Assembly: GCA_029948255.1 (NCBI GenBank)
Contig: JALIZF010001654.1
Coordinates: 300,501-364,500, forward strand
Direction of reading: 5' to 3'
DNA from: Telmatactis stephensoni
Taxonomy: Eukaryota > Cnidaria > Anthozoa > Actiniaria > Isophelliidae
Length of the DNA: 64,000 nt
The stretch's first letter is position 1. The number at the start of each line of letters is the position of its first letter. Made by a program: the position numbers and the translations under genes. The notes beneath the pieces were generated by a model. It ran no database searches. It was not told the DNA's origin and saw only the letters and a list, made by a program, of their open reading frames with translations. Of this stretch, positions 10,193 through 21,023 are shown one piece after another.

Positions 10193-10790
10193 GTGCAGGC
10201 ATATCGTGCACAAAAAGTGCAGAATTGTTCAGTTTTTTGCTACAAGCATGAAAACTGGCACAATGATAGAAGACAACATGCTGACTAATTCCTGATATAG
10301 CGCCACGCCCAAAAATCAATACTTCCAGTTTTACACATGTGGAATTAATTTTCACTTAAAATTAAATACAATTGTTGCATTAACTAGTTGGTTCATGAAA
10401 TGTGATAATTCTTTATGAGTACTGTTCCTTCTACCTAGCTGACTATAGTGCCCCACTCTATTCCTCGTACTTCCAGTTTTATGTTAATGGATTTAATTAA
10501 ATTCAAAATTACTGAAAATAACCGTTTTCTACAATGCTATCACTACCAACTAATCCAAATTGGTCTAATGATGCATGCCCTTTTCATTTCACATGCACTG
10601 CCACACCCTAAACTTAGTACTGCCAGTATAGATACATAGGAATACCTCAAGTCTCTCAAGTATCACAATTATTCACCTTGTTTTAAAGTCAAGGAGATGA
10701 AACAACGCAATTTGCATAACATGCAACCATGGCAACGCCTTTTCAAAAGTACTTCCAGTAATAGTACATTGTAATTGATTATTGGGGTTA
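10193..10790. repeat. Left TIR of 2.96-kb element
   Basis: Pairs with 12565-13148 in reverse complement; a 63-codon chance ORF is conserved in both copies with one residue changed, a sign of high identity. Confidence 0.85.
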
Positions 10791-10895
10791 CTGGAATTTA
10801 TTAATTTTGGATTATGGAAAATCTTTAAGGTAAGAATCTTTGACAAGGGAGAGGGCTATTGCAGTTCACTCGTAGCAATCACTAAATTTTATTAA

Positions 10896-11213
10896 TTATT
10901 TCAATAACTTCCCAAACGAATTAATTCCATTTGCAATCGCCTCCACAATCACACATGGCTGTGCACACGAGCTGCAATTTTGCACATTTTTATCTTGCTG
11001 ACATTTACATCTGGTCAGGTGGCTACACATTTCCAAAATCTCTTGCTTAGTTTTCCCACAATTGCGTCAATTTAATCTTTTTGGTCCGCCTTTGTCTACT
11101 GCCAATTCAAGTGCGGCGCAGAGGGTAGCTGCAACGACTGACCTGGCTTGATAAGCGGTTAGTCTCTTAATGTGATTTTGGCGGAGTGCTGCAGATGGGA
11201 TGCTGCCCCCATT
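10896..11213 (-). pseudogene. Decayed Cys-rich ORF inside the foldback element
   Basis: Minus-strand reading with one internal TGA. It runs GGSIPSAALRQNHIKRL..., AATLCAALELAVDKGGPKRLN, stop, then QEILEMCSHLTRCKCQQ and a CSSC..C tail ending FGKLLK-stop. The order Cys-x7-Cys-x-Cys...Cys-x2-Cys-x3-Cys suggests a zinc-binding C-terminus. I cannot name the family. As the only coding trace in the element it may be a remnant of its transposase, but that is inference. Confidence 0.35.
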
Positions 11214-12564
11214 GACTTGGCTTTTTTGAAAACATTTCCTTCTATAAAATCAATAACTATTTGGCAAAAGTTAGTTTAACTGTACAGTAGTACAACAAAT
11301 TGCTGCAGTAGACTGACATATATTTCCAACAGATCTTTGGCATACAGAATCATTCAAAGGCCGTTCAAATGTTGTTTTTACTTTTGCAAACAATACCTTC
11401 AAGTCTCCAAGGCAGAGATTTTCCCGAATATAGACATTTGATTGCAGCCCGTGAAGACAAAGAAATGAAAAGTTGAAGTTTTACTTCGAAATCGCATGCA
11501 TGGCAATTGCTTTTTCCACGAGCCTCTGGCTCTGGAAATAGGCCTACTCCGGGCACTAAAATCGCCGTAATTTTGGGCGATTTTAGCAAAATTATCCCCA
11601 AAGATACTCAAAACTTAAGGCGATTTTGGGCGATTTTAGGGCCTGGAATAGGCCTGGAGATCTGCGCACCAACGTCCTGCGGCCCTTTTCTCCCGCTCTC
11701 CACCGATGCTCCATTTTAAGGGTATTTACAGTATATTAAAGCTACACGGAAAGAACAGAAGTCGAAACAAGGATAGGAAGTCACTGATATTCGATGGGGA
11801 TCAAACTTGGGACCTCTCGCACTAACCAAGTGTGCAATCCTTGCTCCTAAAAGTCGTGGAAGCCATGGAAAGCAGGAAGTGCAGCTGCTTTGCTAGGGCC
11901 TAGTGCTCTGAAAACTTCAAGAACTGCAATATCACAATCCTTACAAATGAAAAAAAAAAAAGCCTTGAGTCTGATTCCTCTTAAGTGCATGTTGCCAATC
12001 CAGTGAATTCCCGTTCTACATCACATGCTAATCCTTGTCCAAAAGAAGAAATCAAGTGTATGTTTCCAGGCAACTTGATGACTTTCATTTGCAAATTTCA
12101 ACTAAAAGTAAAAAGCTCTCAAAAACCTAAGGAATCCAGCGAATTCCCGTTCAACACTAATTTTTCTCCAACAGAAGAAATCAAGTGTTTCTTGTTGGGC
12201 AATATGATGGATTTGCAAATTTCAGCAAAAAATAAAAAAAGCTCAATACCCTAAGGAATCTTTCCCAGTTCTACTCGCTTTGGTTGACCATGGCTTTGTT
12301 AACTTCTAGATATGGTCTGTGATTTGAGGCTATCAGTGCCGCAATATTCGCTCCACATTACATCAACCCTGGAGACATTCTGTATTAAACTGGGTCTTCA
12401 CAGTCCTGTGTAATTGATCAGGCTATTGTGAACGGGTTTTCTTTATGTGGAAAATTATAAAATAGTGAGAATTATTGATTGTTACGAGTGAAGTGCAATA
12501 AGAGTGGCCTTTATGCAGGAATCCCTACAGAAAGATGTCAGATTGCCATATACCCAAACCTAAT
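11214..12564. other. Non-coding interior of the foldback element
   Basis: No convincing ORF. Includes a CGATTTTGGGCGATTTTAG repeat at about 11565-11640 and two similar ~125-bp segments (11990-12120 and 12121-12250) sharing GAATTCCCGTTC and AGAAGAAATCAAGTGT. Confidence 0.4.
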
Positions 12565-13148
12565 TCCAGATCATCAATTCCAAAGTATTATTACTGGAAG
12601 TACTTTTGAAAAGGCGTTGCCATGGTTGCATGTTATGCAAATTGCGTTGTTTCATCTCCTTGACTTTAAAACAAGGTGAATAATTTTGATACTTGAGAGA
12701 CTTGAGGTATTCCTATGTATCTATACTGGCAGTACTAAGTTTAGGGTGTGGCAGTGCATGTGAAATGAAAAGGGCATGCATCATTAGACCAATTTGGATT
12801 AGTTGGTAGTGATAGCATTGTAGAAAACGGTTATTTTCAGTAATTTTGAATTTAATTAAATCCATTAACATAAAACTGGAAGTACGAGGAATAGGGTGGG
12901 GCACTATAGTCAGTTAGGTAGAAGGAACAGTACTCATAAAGAATTATCACATTTCATGAACCAACTAGTTAATGCAACAATTGTATTTAATTTTAAGTGA
13001 AAATTAATTCCACATGTGTAAAACTGGAAGTATTGATTTTTGGGCGTGGCGCTATATCAGGAATTAGTCAGCATGTTGTCTTCTATCATTGTGCCAATTT
13101 TCATGCTTGTAGCAAAAAACTGAACAATTCTGCACGATATGCCTGCAC
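12565..13148. repeat. Right TIR of 2.96-kb element
   Basis: Reverse complement of 10193-10790; lacks an 11-bp segment (near 10213) of the left copy. Similarity fades at the inner edge. Confidence 0.85.
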
Positions 13149-13150
13149 TA

Positions 13151-13739
13151 TTGCTGTAATTGTTGCTGTTGGTTCATCATTGCCATCATGCTGTCATTCT
13201 GCTGCTGGATGATTTTGTCTAGTCTCTCTTTTATCAATTGCCTCTTGCTCCTTCATCTTAGCTTCTAGCTTTTCTTGTTTATAGGCATAGGTTTTAGACA
13301 CCTTCTCTTCAAAGAACTGAAAGAGTTCCTGAGAACCTCTCCTTGATTTTTCTTTTCTTTTTAAGAATACTAGTACTGTCATCCTCATCCTTTTTCTTTG
13401 ACATTCTTTCCATAGCTTTCTGTCTCATATCTTGTTCCTCTTTTTCTTGTTTCTTTTTATCGTCGATTTCTAGCTGAGCTTCATTCTCTTTTTCTAGTAT
13501 TTCTTCCAAAAGCACATCCAGCTCAGTTTCAACAACATTAATACCACTTGCCTTTTGCTGGTCTTTTAGCTGGGCTGATTTTGCTTCAGTAAGATTCGTG
13601 TATCTGTCACGAACTGACCTTGAAGTTACCCTGAATTTCAGATCTTGGATCTAAGATAAGATTAGCTGCGATTGTCTCCCATGCATGCTTTCTTTCAGTG
13701 CTCCTCACTTTAAATTGTTTAAAATACATTTATCATCAA
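13151..13739 (-). pseudogene. N-terminal part of split Myb/SANT-like transposon gene
   Basis: From ATG at 13739 it reads MYFKQFKVRSTERKHAWETIAANL, a SANT/Myb-like trihelix start. After one frameshift near 13635 it continues SVRDRYTNLTEAKSA, the recognition-helix region, then KASGINVVETELDVLLEEIL and a long Glu/Lys/Gln coiled coil. Proteins of this type bind transposon ends or help the transposase in Harbinger-like elements and are multi-copy in corals. A 1-nt shift also lies near 13360 and the frame runs into a stop at the junction with the inserted element. The C-terminus is at 10107-10190. Confidence 0.6.
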
Positions 13740-13762
13740 GGGAATAATATGAGCTTTATTAA

Positions 13763-14040
13763 CGTTTTTAGAAGAGTCCTTGTGCCCTGGCGTGGCAGTG
13801 TGTTTACTCTTTCAAAAGTATGCTGAAAACGTTCAATACACTCGATGAGAAACTCATTCTCTGTTTAATTATCATTAAAATTTAATATGATAATTTAAAT
13901 TGAAAAGATAACCATTTAATAAGGAAAAAGAGAGTTTTAAACTTACGTTCTCACCAGAACGAAAAGCCACCTTTCCCTCGTTCTCGACAAATTCTCCAGG
14001 ACGAAGACGAGTTGCCACACATGCGCACAAATGATAATTG
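13763..14040 (-). pseudogene. Two putative exons upstream of the Myb/SANT-like gene
   Basis: Exon a (to 13955) reads CVATRLRPGEFVENEGKVAF and ends at donor G|GTGAGA. Exon b begins at 13860 after acceptor TTAAACAG and reads ENEFLIECIERFQHTFERVN. The phases join correctly. I do not recognise the product; position suggests it belongs to the same transposon as the Myb/SANT-like gene. A stop follows about 90 nt into exon b. Confidence 0.35.
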
Positions 14041-14098
14041 CCAAAAATTTACTTCCAGTCATCTTCGCTTTCGTCCTCATTGTCGGTGCTTAAGGTCA

Positions 14099-14165
14099 CT
14101 AACAACAACAACAACAACAACAACAACAGCATTATTATTATTATTATAATGATGATGATGATAAC
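14099..14165. repeat. (AAC)n(ATT)n(ATG)n compound microsatellite
   Basis: Nine or so AAC units, then ATT units, then GAT units, contiguous. Confidence 0.9.
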
Positions 14166-15263
14166 TTAATTCGGTGATTTTGTTGCTCGTATTACGGCAC
14201 CTTTAGAAAAACTTGGCTCTATCAAACTTTGCATTACTGAAAAATGACTACATTAGACAGTAACACTGACGTCTTGAATAAATAGTTATTGTAGTTCAAT
14301 CTAAATTCCAAAAGATTTCATCAAGAAACAAAGGGAGTTTTATTGGGCGAAAAGCCCAAGTGCGAGAAGACAGTTCTGGTAAAATGCATTTCCACTAGTA
14401 AGGTGAGTTTGGTATAATGGGCTTTTCCCTTGGGGCCACAAAACAAACGAAGTCAGCCTACGCTTAACCATGCCAGCCCGGTTCATATAATCTGGCCCAA
14501 AGCGGAGGTTTATATGGGGGCGAGCCCGGTAAGTGGGCTTTCTTCTTTTGTTCTGTGATAAGAAAAGAAAAGAAGTCAATCAGCCCACTTACAAATTCAT
14601 TTTTGTTTGCATTTATTCTCAAATGTGCGCACTTGCATAAATGGAAATGTTTTCTTTTTGTTGGTTCAGATCTATGATTCAGAAACATCTTCAAAGTGTC
14701 ATGTACTGGAAGGTGTTCCTCTTTGCATAAAGGCGTTGTGCACCGTTTATGGAATTGCAAAATCGTGGCATGTGTTATTTATATGACCCATATTTTGCCA
14801 GTATGCACTCTTAGAAAACGTTTAGAAAAAGTCACATGACGATAGCACACATAATTTTTAAAGGTCCGTGCGCCACCCAGAAATTCAAATAAAGACACGA
14901 TAACAAACAGTCATATGATGAAATGCTTATTGAGTGAGTTAGGTGAGGCCAGATGGAACTGACTTGCTGCAATTTGTCTTTAAAATGAAAAGGACGTCAC
15001 TCAAAAAAGAAAAAAAAAATCACACACATTCAGTCAGTACATAATATTTTAAAGATAGAACAGGCACTTATTGGCTTGCTACAATGTGCGTTCAAAATGA
15101 AAAAAGACACCACTTAAAAACAAACAACACACACAGACACACACGAAAAAAGCTACGCATCTTTTTCACAATACAGTACATTACACTTCTTAGTAACAGT
15201 ATTTATTATGGAAATGTTATTCCACAACAGTTATTTTGAAAGAACACAAGATTCGCTGTAAGA
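14166..15263. other. No gene seen; MITE-like and duplicated segments
   Basis: 14340-14580 contains inverted GGGCTTTTC / GAAAAGCCC and AGCCCGGTAAGTGGGCT motifs related to the MITE at 20127-20291. Two similar ~55-bp segments (near 14955 and 15070, GACTTGCTGCAATTTGT / GGCTTGCTACAATGTG, each followed by AAAATGAAAA) look like a decayed tandem pair. Confidence 0.4.
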
Positions 15264-16612
15264 GATTGAAGAAGAGGCAGGGTTGAAGGAAGGTCGTCTT
15301 CCGAGTATGGCGTTTGATTTGGCAGTGTGTTGGATGAACAACTTCGTGATGAATGCTGATAGTATGCCCACCAATGGGATTGGAAATCTGCCCTCTTGCG
15401 TAACCAAAACAGCAGTATATAAAATATATAAGGAAGAAATGACCAAAAAAAATAGGCCGACTTTAGCCAGAACCACCTTTTTATACAGTATGTGGAAGAA
15501 GGAATTCCCAGACGTTGTTATACCTAAGGTACATATTACCTGTAATCTTTGTGTTGGCTCCAAATATATTCAATAATCCCTGCTTTGAAAAATGAGTTAA
15601 TTTCATACATCTCTTGGAATCTATTTGTTAGTTTTATTGTGGGAACTGTATGTGACACAACCCTTGCTTTTGTTAACAGCAAAGCCGTTTCACAAAGTGT
15701 ACCATCTGCACTCATATAACAGAAGAACTTAGAAAGCCGAACTTAGATTCAAAAGCCAGAGAAGAACTGAGTTTGATGAGGAAAATCCACCTCACTCAAC
15801 AACTGTGAGTAATAACCATCTTTTATATAATAATTGGTGTAATGATTGGTCGTGAACTGTGTGTGATTACAGTGTGCACACACAGATGACTTGTCTAACA
15901 ATCATCTGTAGAAGACAGTCAGGTAATTCATTGATGAAATCCAACTAGGTTCCGGAACTACGTAAAGTCATTGTTTTCATTGACTGTATACATCTTTGTC
16001 ATCTTCCTTCTTGTTATTGACTTCACAGCGCCGAAAGAAAGAAATATTATAAACATGGACTAAAAGCAAAGGCCGAACCACACAAATACTTGTCCATTAC
16101 TTTAGACGACATGGACCAGGGTAAACATAATTTACCACATTTCACTACTACAACAAAGGTAATTGAAATTCTTCCCAGTTAAACTGGTACTGCAAGTTTC
16201 ATTAAAAGTCAAAATGAACGTGTGTATATCCAAGGCATATCTTGTTTTTTGGGAAGGGGGAATGACATTTTCTCTCTTCCCTTAATTCGACCATTCACCT
16301 GACAACAGTTTTTGAATCAGATCATATCTTTAGTCATCCTTATATCCTTATGCATCACCTTTTAAATATTTTTATATTTGTAAGGTTGACAATAACGCAT
16401 GGAAATTGAAAACTCATGTAACTGGTGCCTTGGCAAACCATCGGTCAAAGGCAGCAGTTTTGGTGGATTGCTGCCAATGGCCACATTGCAGCAACCTCAC
16501 CATAAACATGTTGCTCAAAGCCTTGCTTTGGATGCAATGTACGGTAAGCAAAAGTGAGTCTGCCTTCCGTTGGTGCTGTGGAAGGAACAGCCTTCACAAC
16601 CTTTTCAAGTGA
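15264..16612 (+). pseudogene. DUF7869-like mobile gene, four exons, 3'-truncated
   Basis: Four exons with matching phases: ~15264-15528 (MAFDLAVCWMNNFV..., YKIYKEEMTKKNRPTLART, FLYSMWKKEFPDVVIPK), 15680-15804 (SRFTKCTICTHITEEL), 16029-16158 (ERKKYYKHGLKAKAEPHKYL, SITLDDMDQGKHNLPHF) and 16385-16612 (WKLKTHVTGALANHRSK, CCQWPHCSNLTINMLLKALL). Together they resemble the RNase-H-like family annotated as DUF7869 in invertebrates, probably transposase-derived. The D-x-MDQ and QWPHxSNLT motifs are present, but the reading ends at NSLHNLFK-stop before the usual YIQxDNCxxEN block, so the enzyme is incomplete. A shorter paralogue lies at 56640-57401. Family name from memory. Confidence 0.6.
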
Positions 16613-16624
16613 GCAGACACTACT

Positions 16625-17230
16625 ACTTCATAGCAAAGTTTCATAGTGAATTACGAAACATGCAAGAAAATGTGGCCTATGAAAAATCTATGAAATTTAC
16701 AGACTATGAAAAGGCTATGAATTTGCTTTGGGCATGAGATGTAGTTCATGGATATTTCATAGAGTATTTTCATAGCATTGTACTGTGAAAATAAATGCTA
16801 TGAAAATATGTCCCATTTCATAGCACTGTTTAATGGTCATGGCCTATCAAAAATCTATGGAATTTAAAGACTGTGAAAAGTCTATGAAGTTTCTTTATTG
16901 GCATGAGATGTATTCATGGATACTTCATAGAGTATTTTCATTCTCTTCATACTCTTCATAGAGTATTTTCATACTGTGAAATTCGAAATCTATGAAATGA
17001 TTCTTATCGGCTGGTAATGTACCTATGAATAATTTACCTATGAAATCGAAATCATGACTTTGAATTAGAAGTAGCTGTAAAACGTAGCTGTTTTCGTTGT
17101 ACCAATGAAATGGGTCATTTCATAGGTGTTTTGCTATGTCTATAACTATTCATTCATCGGTGCATGATCTGCACAAGCACTATAAAATGCAACCTATGAA
17201 AATGCCTTCCACTTAATGTGTGTATGTAGC
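16625..17230. repeat. CTATGAAA/TTCATAG repeat tract
   Basis: Dozens of CTATGAAA and TTTCATAG motifs in both orientations, with larger units (for example GGCCTATGAAAAATCTATG near 16672 and again near 16842). The same tract type follows the second DUF7869-like copy at 57415, so tract and gene fragment moved as one unit. Confidence 0.8.
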
Positions 17231-18023
17231 TAGCTAGAGTACATGCAATAATCTTTTATAGCTAAAAATATATATAGGTTATTACGTTTTTGCTGTTGCA
17301 TGAAAATATCAACTATATGAAATCTAGGCACACCAACAGTAAAAAAAATCAAATGTTTTATCAGTTATATAATGAATTCCAATAAATAAGTTAGATTTAA
17401 TTAATAAAATATTTCACTTTTTAAAAAGCATGTAATGCACATAATAAAATATGGTATAAATAAACTGGGCTTCCTGTGGTAACAGGCAAACAAAGACATT
17501 GCATTTTGTTGTTTCAAAATAATTGTGTTGTGTTGAAATATAGATTATAGGTCAAGCTTTATAGTATTTGCTTTAGGGATTGAAAAACACTTTCCTTTCA
17601 GTCTCCTGAGAATTATAAGTCTTTGAAGCTCAGTCACCACAGTGATATTTATTTAGATTCAGTGAACTTTTGACTTTGTTGACTTTGTAGTAGTGGTTCA
17701 TAATTCTCAGAAATAGAATGCAAAAATCCCTCAAACTGATTTGATTCACATAAATACTGAACCATTTCAACATCCTTCAATTAAAATGGACATTGCAGAA
17801 CATTATATTTAGATTTTTCTGTCTTCTTTCTGTCTTGACAGTATGGTGGCATCTTGTTTTTGTACTATGTAGAATAGAAAGACACAGATAAATAGTTGTC
17901 TACACAAAACAAGAATTCTCTGCTTAATCACAATTTAAAGTGATTATAGAAACAGCTACTTGATATAACAAGAAAACAAGGAATTTAATAAGCACTTTCA
18001 ATTTGCATTTAAGGTCTCATAAA
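17231..18023. other. No gene seen
   Basis: AT-rich sequence with no supported ORF, RNA or repeat. Confidence 0.4.
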
Positions 18024-18429
18024 GGGGTGTCTCAAAAACCCAAACCCCTCAAAAACTCATACCTCAGACCCCTGACCCCCAAAACTCAGACAGAGTGTAT
18101 TTGTTAAAGTTCGAAATCGATTTTGCATTCTGTCACGTAAGTCATATCAGTTGGTATTGTATAAAAGATTGATTAGCTTGCGACCCACCAACCTTGACAG
18201 AAAAGTAATCTTTAGCATAATATTTACCAAAGAGATACAGCATTCTGTTACACTTGCATGCACCTTCTCACATTCGGAAGTATTTATACAAAATTAGTAC
18301 TCAAAAATTACATAATTCTTTTCAGATAGTCTTTTACTCAAAAGGTAATCTGTTGTGAAATGGATTTTCTAAACTCTGAATTCTTCCCAGTTTTAAGAAG
18401 ATATTAAAATTCTTCTGCTCACAGGTTAT

Positions 18430-18455
18430 TAAGAAAATCAAATTTGATTTTCTTA
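18430..18455. repeat. Perfect 26-bp palindrome
   Basis: TAAGAAAATCAAA followed immediately by its reverse complement, inside an outer CACAGG..CCTGTG pair (18421-18462). Confidence 0.9.
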
Positions 18456-19309
18456 TCCTGTGCATCATGATCACTTATAAAATAACTCTTATATAACGTG
18501 CGCTCTGATTGGCTGAAAACCCGTGTTTGATGAGAGTATCAAACACGCTCACGTCAATCTGTTTTTTCGCCGGTGTTGTTTTTTTTTCTTTTTTCGTCTA
18601 CTTATGTGTTTGTTAGTTTTATAAAAAACGGTTTCCCATTTTTTATTTCTTAAATGGCTATTAATGTCGCTCACAGGCTCCCTGTGTTATTATACTATTG
18701 GGCCTCCTGTGTATCAAATGTGAGATTTCTAAGCCATTTGAAGGTGATAATGCATCGTTACAATATCTGCAAGTTTTGATTCAAATGTTTTCACTTACTA
18801 ACATGCTCAAGAGACCAGTAATTCCAGCAATGAGACATTATTGGATAGCTATTGTGATGTACTAGCTGAACAAACAATTCAGAATTTGAAATCCTCATAT
18901 ATCCAATTGGTTAAGAAAGCTGTTTCGGGTTTTGAGAATATGAGTACTGATTGTGGTAGAGTGATGGCACTTAATCCGTGAAAAATTACAAAATCTACTT
19001 TGTACTAAAAGTATAAAATCATTTGTTTTCCATTGTTTATTAGTGCTATTTTGCAATATTTAGCCAGTACAATTTCATGGATTAAGTGTGATCACTCTAC
19101 TGGTGTCATTGATGTTGTATTTAATCATACAATTCATATCATACCAAGAAATAGAAATTCTCGACCAAATCCAGAGTTTTTACTCACAGAGTCAGAGATA
19201 GGGAACCATCTAGAATATCTTTAAGAATAGTTATGTAATTATTCAAACGAAACAAAGAAGAGAAAGCATTAAATAATTCTCCAAAAAAACAGTCCCTGTT
19301 TCATCTGTT

Positions 19310-19830
19310 TTGCATGCAATTGCATTAAATTATAAGCAATGGTACATAAGGTATACTCAAAAACAAGAAAGTTTCTACTGTCATTATTTTACGAAAATTA
19401 AGAATTCAACGTTTTCGTATAATATTTCTAGACAAAACCTTTTACTTTCTGGAGAAATTGAATTGAACCCAGGTCCTGTAACAAATACAAGTATTCATCT
19501 AGTTCATCTAGATCGATTACTAATAGCAGGTCTGACTTTGTATTTAATTATAGAATACTTAGACATGGTTTAAGACCGCTAAATGTAGGCGGAGATGGAG
19601 ATTGTTTCTTTAAGTCTCTTCAATGCTGGAGTACAAAAGATGATTGCAGATCAAAGTACTAGAGTTATTTCTCACTTTCTGCCATCAACCAATGAATAAA
19701 AATGGCTTGACTGATCACATATTATTGAATGCTATATTTTTCATGTTAGATGTTCCTGTTATCATTAACGTTATACAGATATAAGTTGATAATGTTTGAT
19801 CAGTATTCCAGCTGACATGCTCATTTTGGA
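19310..19830 (+). pseudogene. 2A-like peptide + OTU-protease-like remnant
   Basis: The first frame ends LLLSGEIELNPGPV, matching the ExNPGP core of 2A ribosome-skipping peptides. After a 1-nt shift, the next frame reads FNYRILRHGLRPLNVGGDGDCFFKSL, the GDGDCFF block around the catalytic Cys of OTU cysteine proteases. A further decayed stretch (GLTDHILLNAIFFMLDVPVII) fits the OTU helix after the core. Such 2A-OTU heads occur on large mobile elements of marine invertebrates, including Helitron-like ones. Stops and at least two frameshifts make it dead. The downstream body of the element is missing. Confidence 0.6.
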
Positions 19831-19979
19831 CACATGTTAAACTAACAATCATGGCTTTATATGAAAATGTTCCAGTTGTTTTATAATATATCCAAATGTT
19901 AAATAAAAAGCTCAACAACACTTGTTTAAAAAGGAATTTAGCTATATGTTTAACTAACAAACATGGCTTAATATATTTT

Positions 19980-20103
19980 CCATCGACCGTGAAAAGAAAA
20001 TGACTATTTAGTTAGTTGTAGATGATAATAAACAATAGAAAAATAGTAATAGTAGTCTACTACTAATTATTAGACTCACTATTCTTTAACGGTCGATGAA
20101 AAA
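19980..20103. mobile_element. Short palindromic MITE
   Basis: Left CATCGACCGTGAAAAGAAAA pairs with right TTCTTTAACGGTCGATG; centre has the inverted AATAGTAGTCTACTACTAATT. About 120 bp. Confidence 0.7.
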
Positions 20104-20126
20104 ATCACTCTTTTGTTCTCTGAATT

Positions 20127-20291
20127 TTAGGTATTACTTAGGAGCTGTTTATATGGAGGCAAGCTAGCCCAGTAAGCATGATGAAGTCTTTTCTTTCCTT
20201 TTCCCTGTGGGCCACAGAACAAAAGAAGTCAGCCCATTTAGAAGGCTGGCTCACCTCCATATATAAACAGTCCCTAAGAGGTAATGCTTTC
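20127..20291. mobile_element. Short palindromic MITE
   Basis: Ends GTATTACTTAGGAGCTGTTT and ACAGTCCCTAAGAGGTAATG are inverted, as are GGAGGCAAGCTAGCCC and GGCTGGCTCACCTCC. Related motifs occur near 14400-14560. Confidence 0.75.
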
Positions 20292-21023
20292 TTCTCACTA
20301 TACCTTGAAATTCAATATTATGCAAATGAGGCAAATGTAAACAATTCTCCCATTCACATGTTCCAGGGTTTTTATATTTTTATACACATACCTAATATTC
20401 GCATGACTGATCACAAAAAAAATACATTCAAGTCGAGCCTGGGGTGGATGAATCTGTAGACCCTTGCACCACATTGGAATGAAGCTCCATCTGGGGGACA
20501 AAATAATTCGGGAAAGTTCTATTGCACTAACACTGAACCCTTAGGCCTGATCCTGATCCAGTGACATTGGAGTAGGAATAAGAAGCATAAAAACCTGTTC
20601 TTCTTATGCTTATGTCAGCATTTTTCCCAGTTATGTCTTTGGTTTTATCCTTATGCTTATGTTAGTGAGTCTCATATAAGCTGAGACTTAGTCTGACCAG
20701 CGTGATTCTATATTTATCAGTTGATTCTTTTATATTACGTACCTGTCTTGAAATGTTCAACATTCAAACTTATTTTATACATACTGAGATTTTCGAATGG
20801 AATTTTACTTGTGTGAAAACCCGTTTTCGCGACTTCCCTCAGCCAATCAGAAAAGCGAATCGAGTTTCTCACACGTGAAAACATCGTTTCGTCCAATTAT
20901 AAAGCACCTGTCAAGGTAAACTGGCAGTTTTCTCTCTGTTCACAAAGTAATTTAAGTGAGCTCGAGCTGTTGGTAGTTTTTGTCTCATTATTATAAATAA
21001 GAGCTAAGAGATGTTTTACGAGG

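Larger units (their letters stand above)
10193..13148. mobile_element. 2.96-kb foldback element with ~590-bp TIRs, TA duplication
   Basis: The outer ~590 bp at each end are nearly identical inverted copies, beginning GTGCAGGCATATCGTGC at the left. TA dinucleotides flank both ends (10191-10192 and 13149-13150), and the flanks carry the two halves of one Myb/SANT-like gene, which makes the boundaries secure. TA duplication is the Tc1/mariner signature, though the very long TIRs are unusual for that group. The only coding trace inside is a decayed Cys-rich ORF at 10896-11213. Confidence 0.8.

Noticed and set aside
10448..10639. 63-codon ORF conserved in two copies (also 12713-12904)
   Set aside because: The conservation is that of the inverted repeat DNA; the reading has no protein-like features.
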